A stretch of 64,000 nucleotides of DNA from Rhabditoides inermis (GCA_963966185.1 CAWZYM010000205.1:760001-824000), one strand, 5' to 3'; positions 11,079-24,240 are shown, counted from the first letter of the stretch. Made by a program: numbers and translations. Notes: generated from the sequence alone by a model not told the origin.

Positions 11079-11475
11079 ATTAAAGGAACAGTGGCGACTT
11101 TATTCTGCAACTAGCTCTCTTGAACGCGCATTACCACTCATGCAAAACATTTGCCGTAGACAGGACTCGAACCGGCGAGGTCTGTGCCAATACGGCGGAC
11201 ACACGCATTGAGCCACATAGTAAGTGAACGAGCTTCTTTCGTCTCGGATTACGTGTTATATCGCCAGTTCTGCAGTATTGAAGAGTTCAACGGAATGGAA
11301 GTCGTGGCGAGACCAATTTTTTTGAGTTTGAAAAAAAAATGTTGCAACAGCGAGTTGCAACATTTGAAAGCAACGGATAATCGTTGTTCTTTCTCACAAA
11401 TCGATTGAGATTTGGGTTAATATGATTCTTTCGATCATTCCGAGTCAAAAATAAGTCGCCAGTGTACCTTTAATT
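11079..11475. mobile_element. Short inverted-terminus element containing a tRNA-like segment
   Basis: Begins ATTAAAGGAACAGTGGCGAC and ends with its reverse complement bar two mismatches. Inside, on the minus strand (about 11157-11222), TGGCTCAATGCG and GGTTCGAGTCC look like A and B boxes of a tRNA, but the stems do not pair well. The same left terminus (TTAAAGGCACAGTGGCGACT) occurs near 47354 and 51998, so it is a repeat family. Confidence 0.55.
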
Positions 11476-13740
11476 AATACCATACTACAATCTGTGTTTC
11501 AAGACGTCAAAACAGGGGACTCACTCTATTGATTCCTCGGCCGATTCTCCGTAGATGCCTAGAAGTGACTGGCTACCATACTGTAGTATCTATTTTTATG
11601 GTGATTGGAACATGTGTGTCCTAGCGTAACCCTAGGCGAGTTGAGGTTCTTATCACTCCAACGTCGTTGTGTGAGGCGTGAGGGTGCTACATTTATATAG
11701 ACGCACGCTTGTCCGCGAAATTGTCCAAACCAAATTACGAAAATTGATCATAAGAATAAAGTCATACTGATATCTGCCCAGTTGCTATATGTACATACGA
11801 TTCTGGTCAAATATTAGATTTAACATTTGATTTTTATGAAAACACATGGTGCAACAGTAGAAACAGGGTGGAGCGGATAAAACATGAGTCAATGGAGCAT
11901 AGGATGAAGGCGTGGTGACACAGCGACTTCTCCTTCTCCTCACTTGGCTCCTCGCCCGCGCTTGCTCGCCCGTTCTCCTCGTCCTCCTCTCGCCCCGCCG
12001 CAATCAGTCAAGGTGCGGTCTATTACAGTCGTATAGAAAGAATCACACCTCAATTTCACAAACTCTTCTCAAAGTTTATGAAGTCATTGCCATCTCGCCA
12101 CATTACCATCTCGCCACATTCTTTCTGTTTCCTACTCACTAGCCGGGTCGTCTTCACCTTTGCAGCGACTGGCTTTTCGTCCTTCTCCCCCTTCTCCCAC
12201 ACGCTTCACACGCCTCACTCAGAGAAGGCCTCCACGGAAAACAACATTAGGGGTCATTATTTATAGCATATCGTGATTTTAACATATCTACAGAAGAAAG
12301 AATTTTTTTACTCACCAAAATTTGCATAACGATTTTTTTCGGCAGTACGAATACTATTAACAGTCACTTTGGGCGCAAGATTTCGGCATTTTGCCAGTGC
12401 CGCAAGACCGCCCCCAATCAGCTGGGTAGGCGCAATCACAGAGACACGAGATTGCCTTCACGAGACGAGTTCGCGCCTTTTTAAAGATCGATTCTGTGCT
12501 TGGCTGGCACAAGATGAAAGAAGCCGCGCGAGTCACGCACACTCTCCCTCAGTGCTGTTGGTTTCCCACGCAAAACGAGGGCTGACCCAGTGACGGTAGA
12601 AAATAGTGAAATTGGTCTCAACACGAAGACATGCGGCAGACTGGCACTGGGGCGAGTATTTCGCGCCCGTTGGCACATTTCAACGAGTCCTTCTTCAACC
12701 TCCACCTATCAAACAAAACATATATCAAAAAAGATCAGCCTTCTCCTCCTGCTGAGAATTACAGCCATATCATACCATACTCTCCTCCCCTCGCCTCAAT
12801 CAGATACAAAACGGAAGCACTCAATCACCGGCTCCATGAGGTCGTAGGCGTAAGCCCGCCTATCTCTTTTCAGTACTCACCCCTCTCCGCCGTCCTCTTC
12901 TTGACTCCTTCGACAATCTCCCCGACTGCTTACGGCAGCAATCGGTGCTCCTTAGCGCGCGCATCAGAGCAGCCTTCGTCTGAAACACAAAACACATACA
13001 TAGGTGTGACGACGAAATGTGCATATTTCTATACAGTTTATTTCTTTTTTCTCCCACACAATACAAGACGAACTGACAGACACATAATGTCTGGGTTTCT
13101 CTCATCCACTTGGTTCAAAGCAGTCGACGATCCTCGCCCCTTTGGACAAAACCCCACCCACTCCCATCCCACCTTGCTCTGTATGCCTGCTGCCGGGTCC
13201 CTCCTGCTACTAATGGGTTACTGTAGCTCCTACTGGTTTACTGTAGATTGAAAGTTACATATATCTTCCCGGGGAAGGATTTGAAGGTGTTTCTAGACAG
13301 ATTCGAAGATGACAATTTCGAATATCCTATTCGATTTTACGTGGGTGTGATTTGATATTAGAGAGGGCGCGCCAGCGCCCTCTCGTTTGTACTGGATGTC
13401 CCCGCGCGCTAGAATGCTCAAAAACGACTTTTCCCGGATGAAGCACTTTTCCTCATTTTGAAGTGATTTCCACTGTTACATTGCATTCACATCTCTATTC
13501 GATAGAGTTATAAAAAGTTGTATTGAGTTTGATTGAATTTGAAGCGAGATACGGAGAGTCCGCATTCGAGTGCGGATTGAGATTGGTGTCGGGCGGGCGG
13601 GCGGGCGGGCGTCGGACAATCGCTTTCGCCCCGCCCCCTCTGTGTGTGAGTGAGAGAGAGAGGCGAATAGCGGGTGCGCGTCGGTATCCTCGCAGCGAAT
13701 CGCGAACGTGTATGAAAATGTAATTTTGTGAAACAAAACT
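11476..13740. other. Intergenic, no supported gene
   Basis: Several open frames exist, the longest 12631-13251 on the plus strand, but none has splice context, recognisable motifs or coding-like composition. The strand is CT-rich. A 24-bp inverted repeat (GAGAGGGCGC...GCGCCCTCTC) lies at 13361-13384 and a GCGG tract near 13593-13609. Confidence 0.4.
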
Positions 13741-13754
13741 TAAGAAAAGGACAG

Positions 13755-14087
13755 ATATTATCTTTCAAAAGTACTTCCAAGTAAAAGTAGTTGGTTTGTA
13801 CCGTTGTCTCAGTTGAGCAAAAGGACTGACATGTTTTCAATGGAGACATGTGCAAACAGGCTCTCAGCATAATTCGACGTGTTATGTTACAACAGAAGTT
13901 GTGCTTTCAAATAATAACTGCATAACCTCGTAAACGCGTTCATTATCATATGGCCGCTTTGCACTGGTATGAGAGAGAGAGCCTGTTGGCACATGTCTCC
14001 ATTGAAAACATGTCAGTCCTTTTGCTCAACTGAGACAACGGTACAAACCAACTACTTTTACTTGGAAGTACTTTTGAAAGATAATAT
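13755..14087. repeat. Inverted repeat, 113-bp arms
   Basis: 13755-13867 is mirrored by 13975-14087 with very few differences; the shared core includes ACATGTTTTCAATGGAGACA. The loop is about 107 bp. Probably a foldback element; no coding content. Confidence 0.8.
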
Positions 14088-14154
14088 ATATCAGTGATCA
14101 TTTGACCTCGGGGCACCACTGGGTCTGTCACGGATTAAGGCCCAGAAAGTGACT

Positions 14155-14182
14155 GTACACCACATGACGTCATGTGGTGTAC
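14155..14182. repeat. Perfect 28-bp palindrome centred on TGACGTCA
   Basis: Half-site GTACACCACATGAC followed by its exact reverse complement; the centre is the CRE-type octamer TGACGTCA. A GTACGGCT unit repeated three times follows at about 14191-14214. Confidence 0.9.
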
Positions 14183-14416
14183 TCGTGGCTGTACGGCTGT
14201 ACGGCTGTACGGCTGAACTTTCCAGGTTGCCGATTTTACACGGTTTCTACAAAATGACCCCGCTTACGCATGATTTCATGAAATTTTATTTCTGTTCGAT
14301 CGGCCGTGAATGGTCGTACCGTGAAAGAGATTTCCTCCATCGGGATAACAAGAACGACCCCGCACATGTGCGGCTGCCCTTCTGGATGTCAATAGCCAAG
14401 TACTGCCAGTCCAACT

Positions 14417-14760
14417 TCTCTTGTAACCCTCGTTTGTATCGGTGTATTCGCTCGCCAGGGCCAATGGGATAACTACAGTCTCACCTTTTTGCCCGCTTTT
14501 TAAGGGATCGTTGTAGTTTCTACACCACAACTAATTCAAGATGGGTGGTTAAAAACACAGCATTTTTATGTATCTTTTAGTTTACCTGCCTCTCTTGTAT
14601 CCCTCGTTTGTATCGATGTATTTGCTCGCCAGGGCAAATGGGATAACTAGAGTCTCACCCTCTCATCTTTTTGCCCGCTTTTAGGGGATCGTTGTAGTTT
14701 CTACACCACAATAAATAACAGATGGGAGATTCGAAACACAATATTTCTATAGTGACGTGG
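14417..14760 (+). repeat. 174-bp direct tandem duplication
   Basis: 14417-14590 and 14591-14760 share TCTCTTGTA, CCTCGTTTGTATCG, CTCGCCAGGG, AATGGGATAACTA, TTTTTGCCCGCTTTT and GATCGTTGTAGTTTCTACAC in the same order. A third fragment of the start lies near 15428. Confidence 0.75.
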
Positions 14761-14778
14761 TGTTCTGGAAACTTCATA

Positions 14779-15344
14779 ATAATAATAATATTTATTACCG
14801 CGTATACTATATATATGAACACAGGACAGGACAAATACATAATTAAAGTGAATACGGCATTGGAAAATAAATTAACACAAAAATAGGATAAAACAGATAA
14901 CACAGGTTCCCAAATGAGTACTCATCTAATTTTGGACGGAGGGAACAAATGGGGGTTATCTAGGAGGTACGATTTCACTGTTTGATGTTTCGCAGATAAA
15001 ATGATGTTGTTGGGGAGTGTGTTCCATAGTGCAAAAACCCTACTGAAAAACGTGCTGCTCTTTAAAGTTGTGTCAAAGCAAGGAATCAGGCGCCACCCAT
15101 GAGAAACACGAGACCGGGAAGGTACAATGTTGAAGAGGCCAGAATACTCTAGACTAGTGCGATTAGTCATAACCTTATGAATATACGCAATATTGTTTAT
15201 TAAGCGTCGCTCTTCGAGCGTTTGGAGATCTAATAGCTGGAGGCGTTGGGGATAAGTGAGCGAGAAAAAGCCGGCACGGTGACATATTCGGCGCGTAAAA
15301 TGTCTCTGTACCGACTCAATCAGATTCACCGACCCCACATCTTT
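14779..15344 (-). pseudogene. 3' end of a Jockey/CR1-like retrotransposon, 5'-truncated
   Basis: On the minus strand 15338-14922 encodes the carboxy end of a reverse-transcriptase polyprotein: VQRHFTRRICHRAG, YPQRLQLLDLQTLEERR, FFSRVFALWNTLPNNII, ending in a stop. The 3' side ends in an ATT trinucleotide tract (about 14779-14791 on the plus strand), the usual tail of such elements. It could belong to the same family as the elements at 54.4-57.0 kb, which lack this part. Confidence 0.75.
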
Positions 15345-15353
15345 AGGATTCCA

Positions 15354-15529
15354 TTCTCTTCCTCTTTTATGTAAATTGACAAGATATCTTCCGCTTCACT
15401 TCATCACTTCATCACTAGTTTACCTGCCTCTCTTGTATCTCTCGTTCGCGTTCATCACATGTGATGAAGTGATGAAGTGATGAAGTGAAGCGGAAGATAT
15501 CTTGTCAATTTACATAAAAGAGGAAGAGA
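15354..15529. repeat. Perfect hairpin, ~62-bp arms
   Basis: The left arm (CTCTTCCTCTTTTATG...) at 15354-15415 is mirrored at 15468-15529. It includes GAAGATATCTTG and repeats of GATGAAGT. The loop is about 52 bp and holds a copy of the start of the 14417 repeat. Confidence 0.8.
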
Positions 15530-16213
15530 ACGATGTTCCTGGGATGTTTCTTCTTCCTATTTCATGTTTCTCATCCTCATCCGTGTTTGAGGGACGCACT
15601 GACAATAGCTTTGTCGTAGAGAAAGAGAGAAAATATTTGTTGGAATAATTACGCGCCGGACACAAGCAAACACTCATCCACTAACGTATCCTGACGTCGT
15701 CAATACGTCGTCATCTCTCGTTGGTATGGCAAGGGCTCAGTTGGTACAAAACGATCTTGTTGTACCATTTCTACAGTAGCACGTATGGACTCTTCATCTT
15801 GGTCTTGTACTGGTCTTTATGATGTAGTTTATGAGTAAGCGAACAAACGGACATCTGTTGCCGTTGCCGATTAAAAGTTTACAAAAAACAAGTGATGAAG
15901 TGATGAGTTTTCCAGGATGTCTAATGACGTCACAGTAAGTTCTTCGCGTAGTGTTACGTGGTGTGTGCACAATCTTTGTTGATTCTCACTGAGAGTGAGG
16001 TGCGCCCGAAATTTTGTGTTTTTTCTTTGTTTTCTTGTTGTTTTGTCCTCTTTTTTCACGTTCATCTTCTTCACATATTAGTTGACGTAATATTGCAAAT
16101 GTATACAACCTATTTCCGCGTCTCACAGTTGAACAGTATGTGATTATAGTTTTTTCTCGGATTTGCGCGTTTTCATGCTTTCAAAATGCTTCAATGTTGA
16201 TAACTGTTTTAGG
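15530..16213. other. Upstream region of mrpl-1, nothing identified
   Basis: No gene or clear promoter element seen. The last bases before the ATG form a splice acceptor (gttttag|g), either from a 5'-UTR intron or a trans-splice site for a spliced leader. Confidence 0.4.
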
Positions 16214-18993
16214 ATGTTGTCCGTGTTGCGGCACGCGCACGCCTCGCTGCTTGGTGGAGGCGTGGGCTCACTGGCCGGTGGTGCGGAGATGCTCCGTCCG
16301 CTCGCCGCCAACACTCTCCAAGTCAGAGGTGTGTTTATTTGGGTTATATATTTGTTTCTTTGAACAAAATGTTATAAATAACATTGTAGGCAGGAAGCGT
16401 GCGCTGAAGCAGACGATGACGCGCCAGCAGAAGCTGGAGCGCCGCATGAAACGCGAGGAGAAGGAGGCGGCTCGCAAGCAGTACTCGTTCATGGAGCGCA
16501 TCAACATCCGCAGGATGAAAAGCCTGTCAGTTATATTCATAAAATTATATTTAATTCGTAGTTTCAATATCAAAAAGTAAGAAATTTCATGTTCTCGATA
16601 AGAAAGACCTTTTGATTAATTTTTTTAATCGTATTATGGATTTTGGGAGTCCCAAACATGCCTCGTTCAGTCTGTCGCCGTCGCAGCAGTTCCCGGGTCG
16701 CCTCATTCGCGAGGACGAACTGGCCCTGCCCGACCAACCCCTCACCGACGTCTACATCAGGTATGTCTAGTCCATCACCATCCGCATGTTTGGAAAATTG
16801 ACATGTACCACCTTTTTGGAACGTTTTATTGAGCTTTGATGATTGATACATTCCCATTCCCATGTGATAACATTTCATAGACTCTTGCCGCCGAGAAGCT
16901 GGACTGAAGCAAAGTGCCAAAAAGTGGCGCTCCTCTCCCCATTCCTACCTCTCTTGATTGTATCTGGACACGTTTAGGTCGACGGTGAAGCAGCAGTTCT
17001 ACACGGTGGCGGAGGCGCTGGCGATGCACCGCGACCTGCAGCACCCGTCGGTGTACAACAACAAGAACGCGCCCATCCGACTGCGACTCGAGCTCAACAT
17101 GAGCACCGAGAGACAGGTGCCTGAAAAGCAGTTCAAATTATTTCTTCAAAATCGTCAAGTTTGTGCCAATATGATCATAGCCTCATAGAATTCGAGAAAC
17201 ACATTGTTTTTGAAATGTTAACATTTTCTGTAGCTCAACAATACTTCTCCACGTGTCCGTTCTGTTGCAGAATCGAATTGGTTGCAAAAAGTGTAACATG
17301 TTCTGGAAAAAAAATACTTTGACATGTGTGCGTTGCAGACGAAGATGGTACCGAACACGGACGAGATTGTCCCCGTGCCGTTTCCGTTCTCGCACAACGA
17401 GAAGCGCACGATCCTCGCCTTCGTCAACGACCCCAAGCTGCAGGAGGTGGCGGTGGAGGGCGGCGCCGAGATCGCACTCGGACAGGACATGATCAGGAAG
17501 GTGAGAAGGGCGGACTGACGAGTTGAGTCGGTGCATTGGAGGCGTGCTCTGTCCCTGTCCGACTGAGAAATTGTGATGTTAGTTACTTATCGGGGAGATC
17601 GTAGATGATAAGGGGGTATATGGTTTTGACACTGACGTTTTCCACAGTTAACTGTTGCTGAATGTTGTCCAATTAAATCTCCTTCTGAGAATCAGTTCTT
17701 GAATCAATATGATTTTACTATGAGCGTAAAATGACAATCACACCACACACATGTTGGTTGCAGATCGTGAAGGGTCAGTTCCGCACGGACGACTACGACT
17801 TTTGCGTGTCGCACATGGACATGGCGTCGTTCATCCTGCCGCTGAGGGGCATCCTCAAGACGCGCTTCCCCACCAGGAACAATGGTGCGTGGGGGGTGGA
17901 GACGTGGAGAGTGGGCCAGTGGGTTGTAGGAGTGTAGAACTGGGGTGTAGAACTTTTTTTGTTGTCACATGTTGGTTTTGGCCATGTTGCTGATGCTGTA
18001 TGTCTGTATGTTGCGTCGAAATTAGTTTGAATATAACGGTCGGTCGGGCAGTCGTTAGGAGGAGACGAGAAACACGCACTAACACTGAATGCAATTCAAT
18101 ATGACTGATCTTTTATATTTAAAAAAACATTACTGTTTTCTAGGCGGTCTCGGCGAGAACCTGCCCGAGATGATTGAGAAGTTCAAGAATGGAGTGAAGG
18201 TGCGTGGATTACTGGTATTTGATATTGTGTTGTAGTATATACCAGTGTTCATATTTTCAATTTTTCAATAGACATAGACTGCTCGTCCTATCTTTCAATC
18301 ACTTTGTACCTCCTACTCTTGCAGGTGAATATCAAGGGCGACCCGGTGTACCCGGTGTGGGGACTGTGCGACGCCGTCGTGGGCAGGGTGCGTTTGGCAC
18401 TTTGGAAATGTATCGAATTGATGTGACCCTATTGGCTTGGGGTTCGATGATTAGTATAGTGGCTTTTGTGCGCCTTTGTGTGGTCTTTTCCTTTGCGTAT
18501 CTGACTCTTGCACCTTGGGCTACCTTCACCCATTTACCTGACTCCAACTCGTTTCTCCAGCTGCACGTTTGTGTAGTATGATACTTGGTACACCTCACTC
18601 GGGGGCTATCTGTTCTTTTACCTATTTACCTGACTCGTTCCCTTTCCAGCTGGGCATGGGCGACGCGGAGCTGGCGGCGAACATTGGCGCGGTGGTCGGG
18701 GCGGTGTGCGCGCACCGCAACGCCGCCCTCGGACCATTTGTCAACCGGTGAGTCTTGCGTGTTGTCAGGTAGTTGGTCTTTAATTGGTTATTTGGTTTGT
18801 TTACGTGTGATAACTTCTCGTCTTTGTCAATTTCGAATTGTTAGTTAGCTGTGATATATCTATGAGTTCGTGGTATTTTCGTATCGTTTTGTTTTCAGCG
18901 CGCTGCTGATGACTGTGCCGGGTGATGAGCACTACGCGATCAACGTGGACGAGTATATGCCGGTGGCCAGCGAGGAGGAGCTAGAAAAGGTAT

Positions 18994-19043
<50 letters not shown>

Positions 19044-19160
19044 CTCTCTGACGTCATTCCATTGCAGCTGGAGAAGCGCCGCAACAAGAAGGGCAAGAAG
19101 AAGGAGGAAAAGAAGAGCGACGAGGACGCGGAGCAGGAGGCTGTCGCCGCCACGGCTTAG
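16214..19160 (+). CDS. mrpl-1: Mitochondrial large-subunit ribosomal protein L1 (uL1m)
   Basis: Exons 16214-16328, 16390-16525, 16671-16760, 16978-17116, 17339-17500, 17764-17884, 18144-18199, 18325-18387, 18650-18747, 18899-18989 and 19068-19160 join in frame to 387 residues. The N-terminus is basic and lacks acidic residues, as in a mitochondrial targeting peptide, followed by a Lys/Arg-rich segment (RQQKLERRMKREEK). The L1 fold follows, with NEKRTILAFVNDPKLQEVA, VKGQFRTDDYDF, MDMASFILPLRGILKTRFPT, FKNGVKVNIKGDPVYPVWG and ANIGAVVGAVCAHR. The product would bind 23S-like mitochondrial rRNA at the L1 stalk. The C-terminus is Lys/Glu-rich. Exon 3 follows a slightly weak donor (gtcagt). Intron 10 holds a CT microsatellite. 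The desaturase gene follows on the same strand 1.1 kb later. Confidence 0.9.
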
Positions 19161-19541
19161 GATTATGACGTCATCTGCGTGGATCATGACGTCATGTACC
19201 AGGAGTGTCTCATCAGTGTGTTGATTTGTAACATAGTAGATTCTAGCTAGCGTAGCGTATCGTTTGAATTGTTTTGTTATTTGTTGTTTGAAGTGGAGGA
19301 GTTGTGGAAGTAGTTTTGCGCGAGAGTTTATCAATATGAGTAAATATTACATTTCAATATTTCAGTATGCCTGTTTTATGGTGTTGTGGGTAGCACTGCA
19401 CCCTTTGATATCTCTCACACTTTTTATTTGATTGCAATTGCACTGTGATCGGAAGCGAATATGCGTGATGTTTGTGGAAAGGAAATCGGTGTTCCTGCCC
19501 TGCTTTGCGCTTATCATATGCGGCGGTGGGTCGCTCGGCAG

Positions 19542-19598
<57 letters not shown>

Positions 19599-20291
19599 CT
19601 CTATCATGCCTCCTACCTGCTCCCCAGCCCAGATTCTTATCCAGCATCTGTCTATCGATAACGCGCGGCGTCATATCTCTGACAATTCCGACTACTTGTC
19701 ACTTTGCTTGTAACTAGGAAGGTTCAGTTTCTTCGCTTAACTAGATCGAATAGAGCATGATTCACTTTGTGGTTTCTATGCGCTATTCGCGTTGGCATAG
19801 GCAATGCATGTAGTTCAGTGTTCTCCTGTTCATTTAGGGTTTTTTCACCTCGCATTCAGTTTCCAAGGCAATGTTGAAGCATATTTTGTCGAAGATTAGA
19901 GTTTTGGTGTGTGTTCAAATATGTTTATTATCTGATTGAGTGGATTTCAAATTCGTCAGTTTGATGCGATACGTGATTAGTGCGAGTTTGCTTGATTTAT
20001 GTTTCAACATTGATACAGACAGTCATTGTTTCCTGGTCTAAGTAATGATTCGAAGAAGTGAAATTTTGCACGCAGCACGTTTTTTTTTATATTCGGTTTA
20101 TGCACTTTTATGCTGTTACATGAGAGCTAGAGATAGAGTGAGTCAGTTAGCGTTCCGGTTTTCGACTTCGACCGATAGATAGGGTGAACGGTTTATCATA
20201 ATCTCTTGCCTACGAAATCAGGCGACAGTACATTTTGTTTGCGCGTGTTTTCGAATGTTGTGTTGTTGTATGAATACAATTTCCTTCACAG
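19161..20291. other. Intergenic between mrpl-1 and the desaturase
   Basis: Holds a CT microsatellite (about 19545-19593) but no coding exon. It ends in the acceptor ttcacag directly before the desaturase ATG. The spacing is too long for a typical tight nematode operon. Confidence 0.4.
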
Positions 20292-21951
20292 ATGGGTCAA
20301 TCGGTGGCGAAGGCGGAGTTCAAATGGTCGTACGATGAGGAGCCGCATGCGACCAGGTGAGAGAGAGGGAAGGAGAGAGAGAGAGAGGGAAGGAGAGAGA
20401 GAGAGAGATGGAGAGAGGAAAGGATGGAGAGAGAGTTGTATGTTGGAACAACGCGGTTGGCATTGGATTTGGATCCTAAGAGAGATTCCCGAATCCACAC
20501 GTTTTCAGGCGTCGCGAGATGCTGGAGAAGTACCCGCAGATCAAGGATCTGTTCGGCCAGGACCCCGCCTTCAAGCCGGTGGTAGTGGCGATGGTGCTGC
20601 TCAACCTGCTCTACGCATGGCTGCTCCGCGGTGGGTGATATCGATTAATATCGATTTATCGATTATTTTCACGATTATTGCTCGTTGGTAGTCTTGGATA
20701 TGAAGGGATGAGATGAGCATTATCGATGTGTTTTTGGAGGAGGTTTTCCCATGTTGTAGACACGGAATATTTGCTAGCTAAAACTTAAACTGTGTCTGTG
20801 ATATGTGAACAAAGAGCGAAATGTTCATATTTTTTTCTCAGACGCGGATTGATCGTAACACAAATCATAATCAATAACACGCAATTAAGTAATCACAAAG
20901 AAAAACGCGAATTTGGATCAAGTGGTTTCGACTCCTAGCATCTTACCACTTGAGCCTTCCATTTTTCAGAATGCCACTTGAGCCTTCCATTTTTCAGAAT
21001 GCCATAAACCAATCATACATTTGAAAATGTTTTGATCGCTCTCGGTTGCAGACGCGGACTGGCTTCTCGTGGCGCTGCAGGCGTACTGCGTGGCGGGCAC
21101 GCTCAACCACGCGCTCACCCTCGCCGTGCACGAAGTCAGCCACAACCAGGCGTACGGCACGGCACGGCCACTCGCGGTGCGCACGCTCTTTTTGGTTTGG
21201 TTGAATAGAAGTTATATGACAATAAAACGGCACGACACCTGACGTGGGTGCACTCTTATACCTTTTTGGTACTTTATCTATTCAGTTACAACAACAATTA
21301 GATTGCAATAGAAATGGCCCGGCCTCTGGCGTGGGTGGGTGCACTTTTCTGTTTTGTTTGTTGAATGAAAGATCATGCACCCGTTCAAAATTCGAATAGA
21401 TCACAATAGAGCGGCCCGGCCACTGGCGGTGCACTGATCGTTTCGCTAGGATGAATGAAAGATCATGCAGCCTGTTGCACTTTTCCACTAGTCGGTTCAG
21501 TGGGAAAGTGGATTTTCCAGTGAAGTAGTTGTTGGTGTGTCGGGCAACGTTCTAAATGGATTTTGGAATTTTACTTTTATTGCTCTCAAGCAAGGCTTCC
21601 ATATGTTATCGATATCTGGTCATCTTTTCCCCGTTGCAGAACCGTCTGTTCGGTTTCGTGGCGAACCTTCCGATGTGCATTCCGATGTCGGTGTCGTTCA
21701 AGAAGTACCACCTCGAACACCACAGAAACCTCGGTGAGTTGAGAGGGGTATTGATTGATTATCTATTAGTTGTTGGCTTGGTTGGGTTCCAATCAAATTG
21801 TTATTTGCGTTTTATTGGTTCGAGATTTTATTGATTGATTGGAGGCGAGGACGTGATCGACACGGATGTGCCGACCGAGTTTGAGGCGAACACGTTCACG
21901 ACCACTGCTGGAAAGGCTCTGTGGGTTGGAGAGAGGGAGATAGAGAAGAGA

Positions 21952-21982
<31 letters not shown>

Positions 21983-24206
21983 GAAGATACCTTGGTTGAC
22001 GGCTTGTTCAGTTGGGTCTTCCTACAGCCCATCTTCTACGCCCTCCGTCCCTTTGCCATCTATCAGAAGGTGCACATTCTAGCCATTACTATACAGAAAC
22101 AGAAGTACTCGGAATTGAGTTTGTCGCTGATATGAGTATTTCTGTTTTATGTGAAATGTATTGTATCTGGGAATGTGGGATTGTGATTTTGTGTTCATAG
22201 TTGTATGGCTGTACTACGAATCCCATCTCCTTGAAATGTAGAAAATAGTAGAGTAAATTGTTCGTGAAGGTTTTTCACATGCACACAAATCATTTCGGGT
22301 CTTCCTGCAGCCCTTTGTACTTTTCCCTCACAGTTGCTCTCCACTGTATTTGCAGACAGTGACTGTAATAGATTTACTGATTATTTAACTTCTGCATGGT
22401 TCTAATGGTTCTTTTTGAGCCAATATAATTTTGTACAATCAACAACCCTTCTTATCCTCTCCACTCCCACTGCGTTCTTTTCAGGCGGTGACTGACCTGG
22501 AGCTGGCCAATCTGCTCGTGCAGCTCGTATTCGACGCCGCCATCATCCACTTTATGGGCTGGAAGTCGTTCGTCTTCCTCTTTGGAGGTGGGCGGGATTG
22601 AGAGGGGCGGAGTCTGTGGCTTGTGGTCTAGGCGGTGTTTCTGGAAATGGTATTGACACGGTATCGGTCTATCTGTGCCGTTTTTTCTTGTTCGTAAAAT
22701 GTTATGATGCATTTTGATGGACCGGTGGCGTTGAAACGTACTCGAGTTGGAATTCCATGTTGCAGGCTTCTTTGTGGGTCTGGGCATGCACCCGCTGGCC
22801 GGCCATTACATCTCGGACCACTACGTGTTCAGCAAGGACCAGGAGACGTACAGGTGGGGAGTGGGAACTGGAATAGACACAACATGTTGGAATGGGAATA
22901 ACAAACATGTGTAGTAAGTAGCAGAAGGCGTACAGGGGGGAGAGAATGCGATTAATTGAGATTATCGATAATGTTCAATATGGAGGGCGATGAGGTCCAC
23001 ATAAGGTTAGATGGGTTCCACATAGAGGTTGCAACTATTTAGTTCAGCGAGAAACAGGAGACGTGTGGAAGGACACTTCAAGATTGAATAATGCATTGTC
23101 TAGTTATTAGATCATTCACCGTGCTCATTAATTAGAAAGATGCATTTCATTGGATAATGTAATATCGATGAAACTTATTTGTTATGTCATGCAATTCATA
23201 AAGCAAATTGACTGCATGACAGATTATACCCCCCCCCCTCAAGAAAAATGACACCTTATTTGAATAGTTGACATGTTAGGCAAAAATGTTTTCAATGTGA
23301 ATTGTCTTGTTGCTAGTAGGATGACTGTTGATAGTTGCAGCTGCAACTACAACGACTCTAGCTCTTGACCATTTCAAAAAAGTGTGGTGGTGTCGACTCT
23401 AGAAAAAGCTACCACGGTTCGATCAACATGAACACGGATTACAAAAAGGTTTTCAAAACGAGTGACTTTGATCAGTTTGTGTATCAAAGACGGTGATTGC
23501 AGCTACTACGGCCCGATCAACCTGGTGACGTTCAACGTCGGCCACCACGTCGAGCACCACGACTTTCCCTTCGTGTGCGGAGCCAACCTGCCCAAGGTAC
23601 GGGGGAGGGAGGGGGGGGGGGAAGTGAGCCTGCAAGGGTGCAAGGAAGATGAGGAAATGGCTAGGTTCCCTGACATGCAGGGGGAGGGGAGGTAACTGTC
23701 CGGGGTATGGGAAAGTTGTCTGGAATGATGAAATGGGTTTTTTGGTATGCGGGGTGAACTGTCCAAGGTACATCTGTAGTCGAGTAGTCGTTATAATGCA
23801 GATTGTTGTGCCTTGGTGTGAGAGTAGGGGTGAAGTGAAAGGGATACTGTGAACATTTTGCAATTGCCAACTTTATGGTCTGCGGCGCCACGTCCAAAGT
23901 ATAAGTAATGGTGATTAGTGCTTTGCTTATCTGATTAGTCTATGTGTGGGGAATTCGTCCAAGGTGCGGATTGGAGATTGATCTTGAAACTGATGTGGCG
24001 GTATACAAAACCGGTATACAAAAAATACAAAAAAATGCGTTGTGCGTATTAGTCATATATCACAATTTTCATTCTCAAAGTAAATGATGTAAAAGTGCAC
24101 GCTGATGTTTTAGTCCCTATAACTCGCTAGATGTGAGTTTAGGTTTTGCTTTTGTGCCGCACTCGCGTGACGTTATGCTCGGATTTCAGTTTCATTTCAA
24201 TGAGGA

Positions 24207-24240
<34 letters not shown>

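Noticed and set aside
12631..13251. 206-codon open frame
   Set aside because: No motif, no splice context, and composition like the surrounding CT-rich non-coding DNA.
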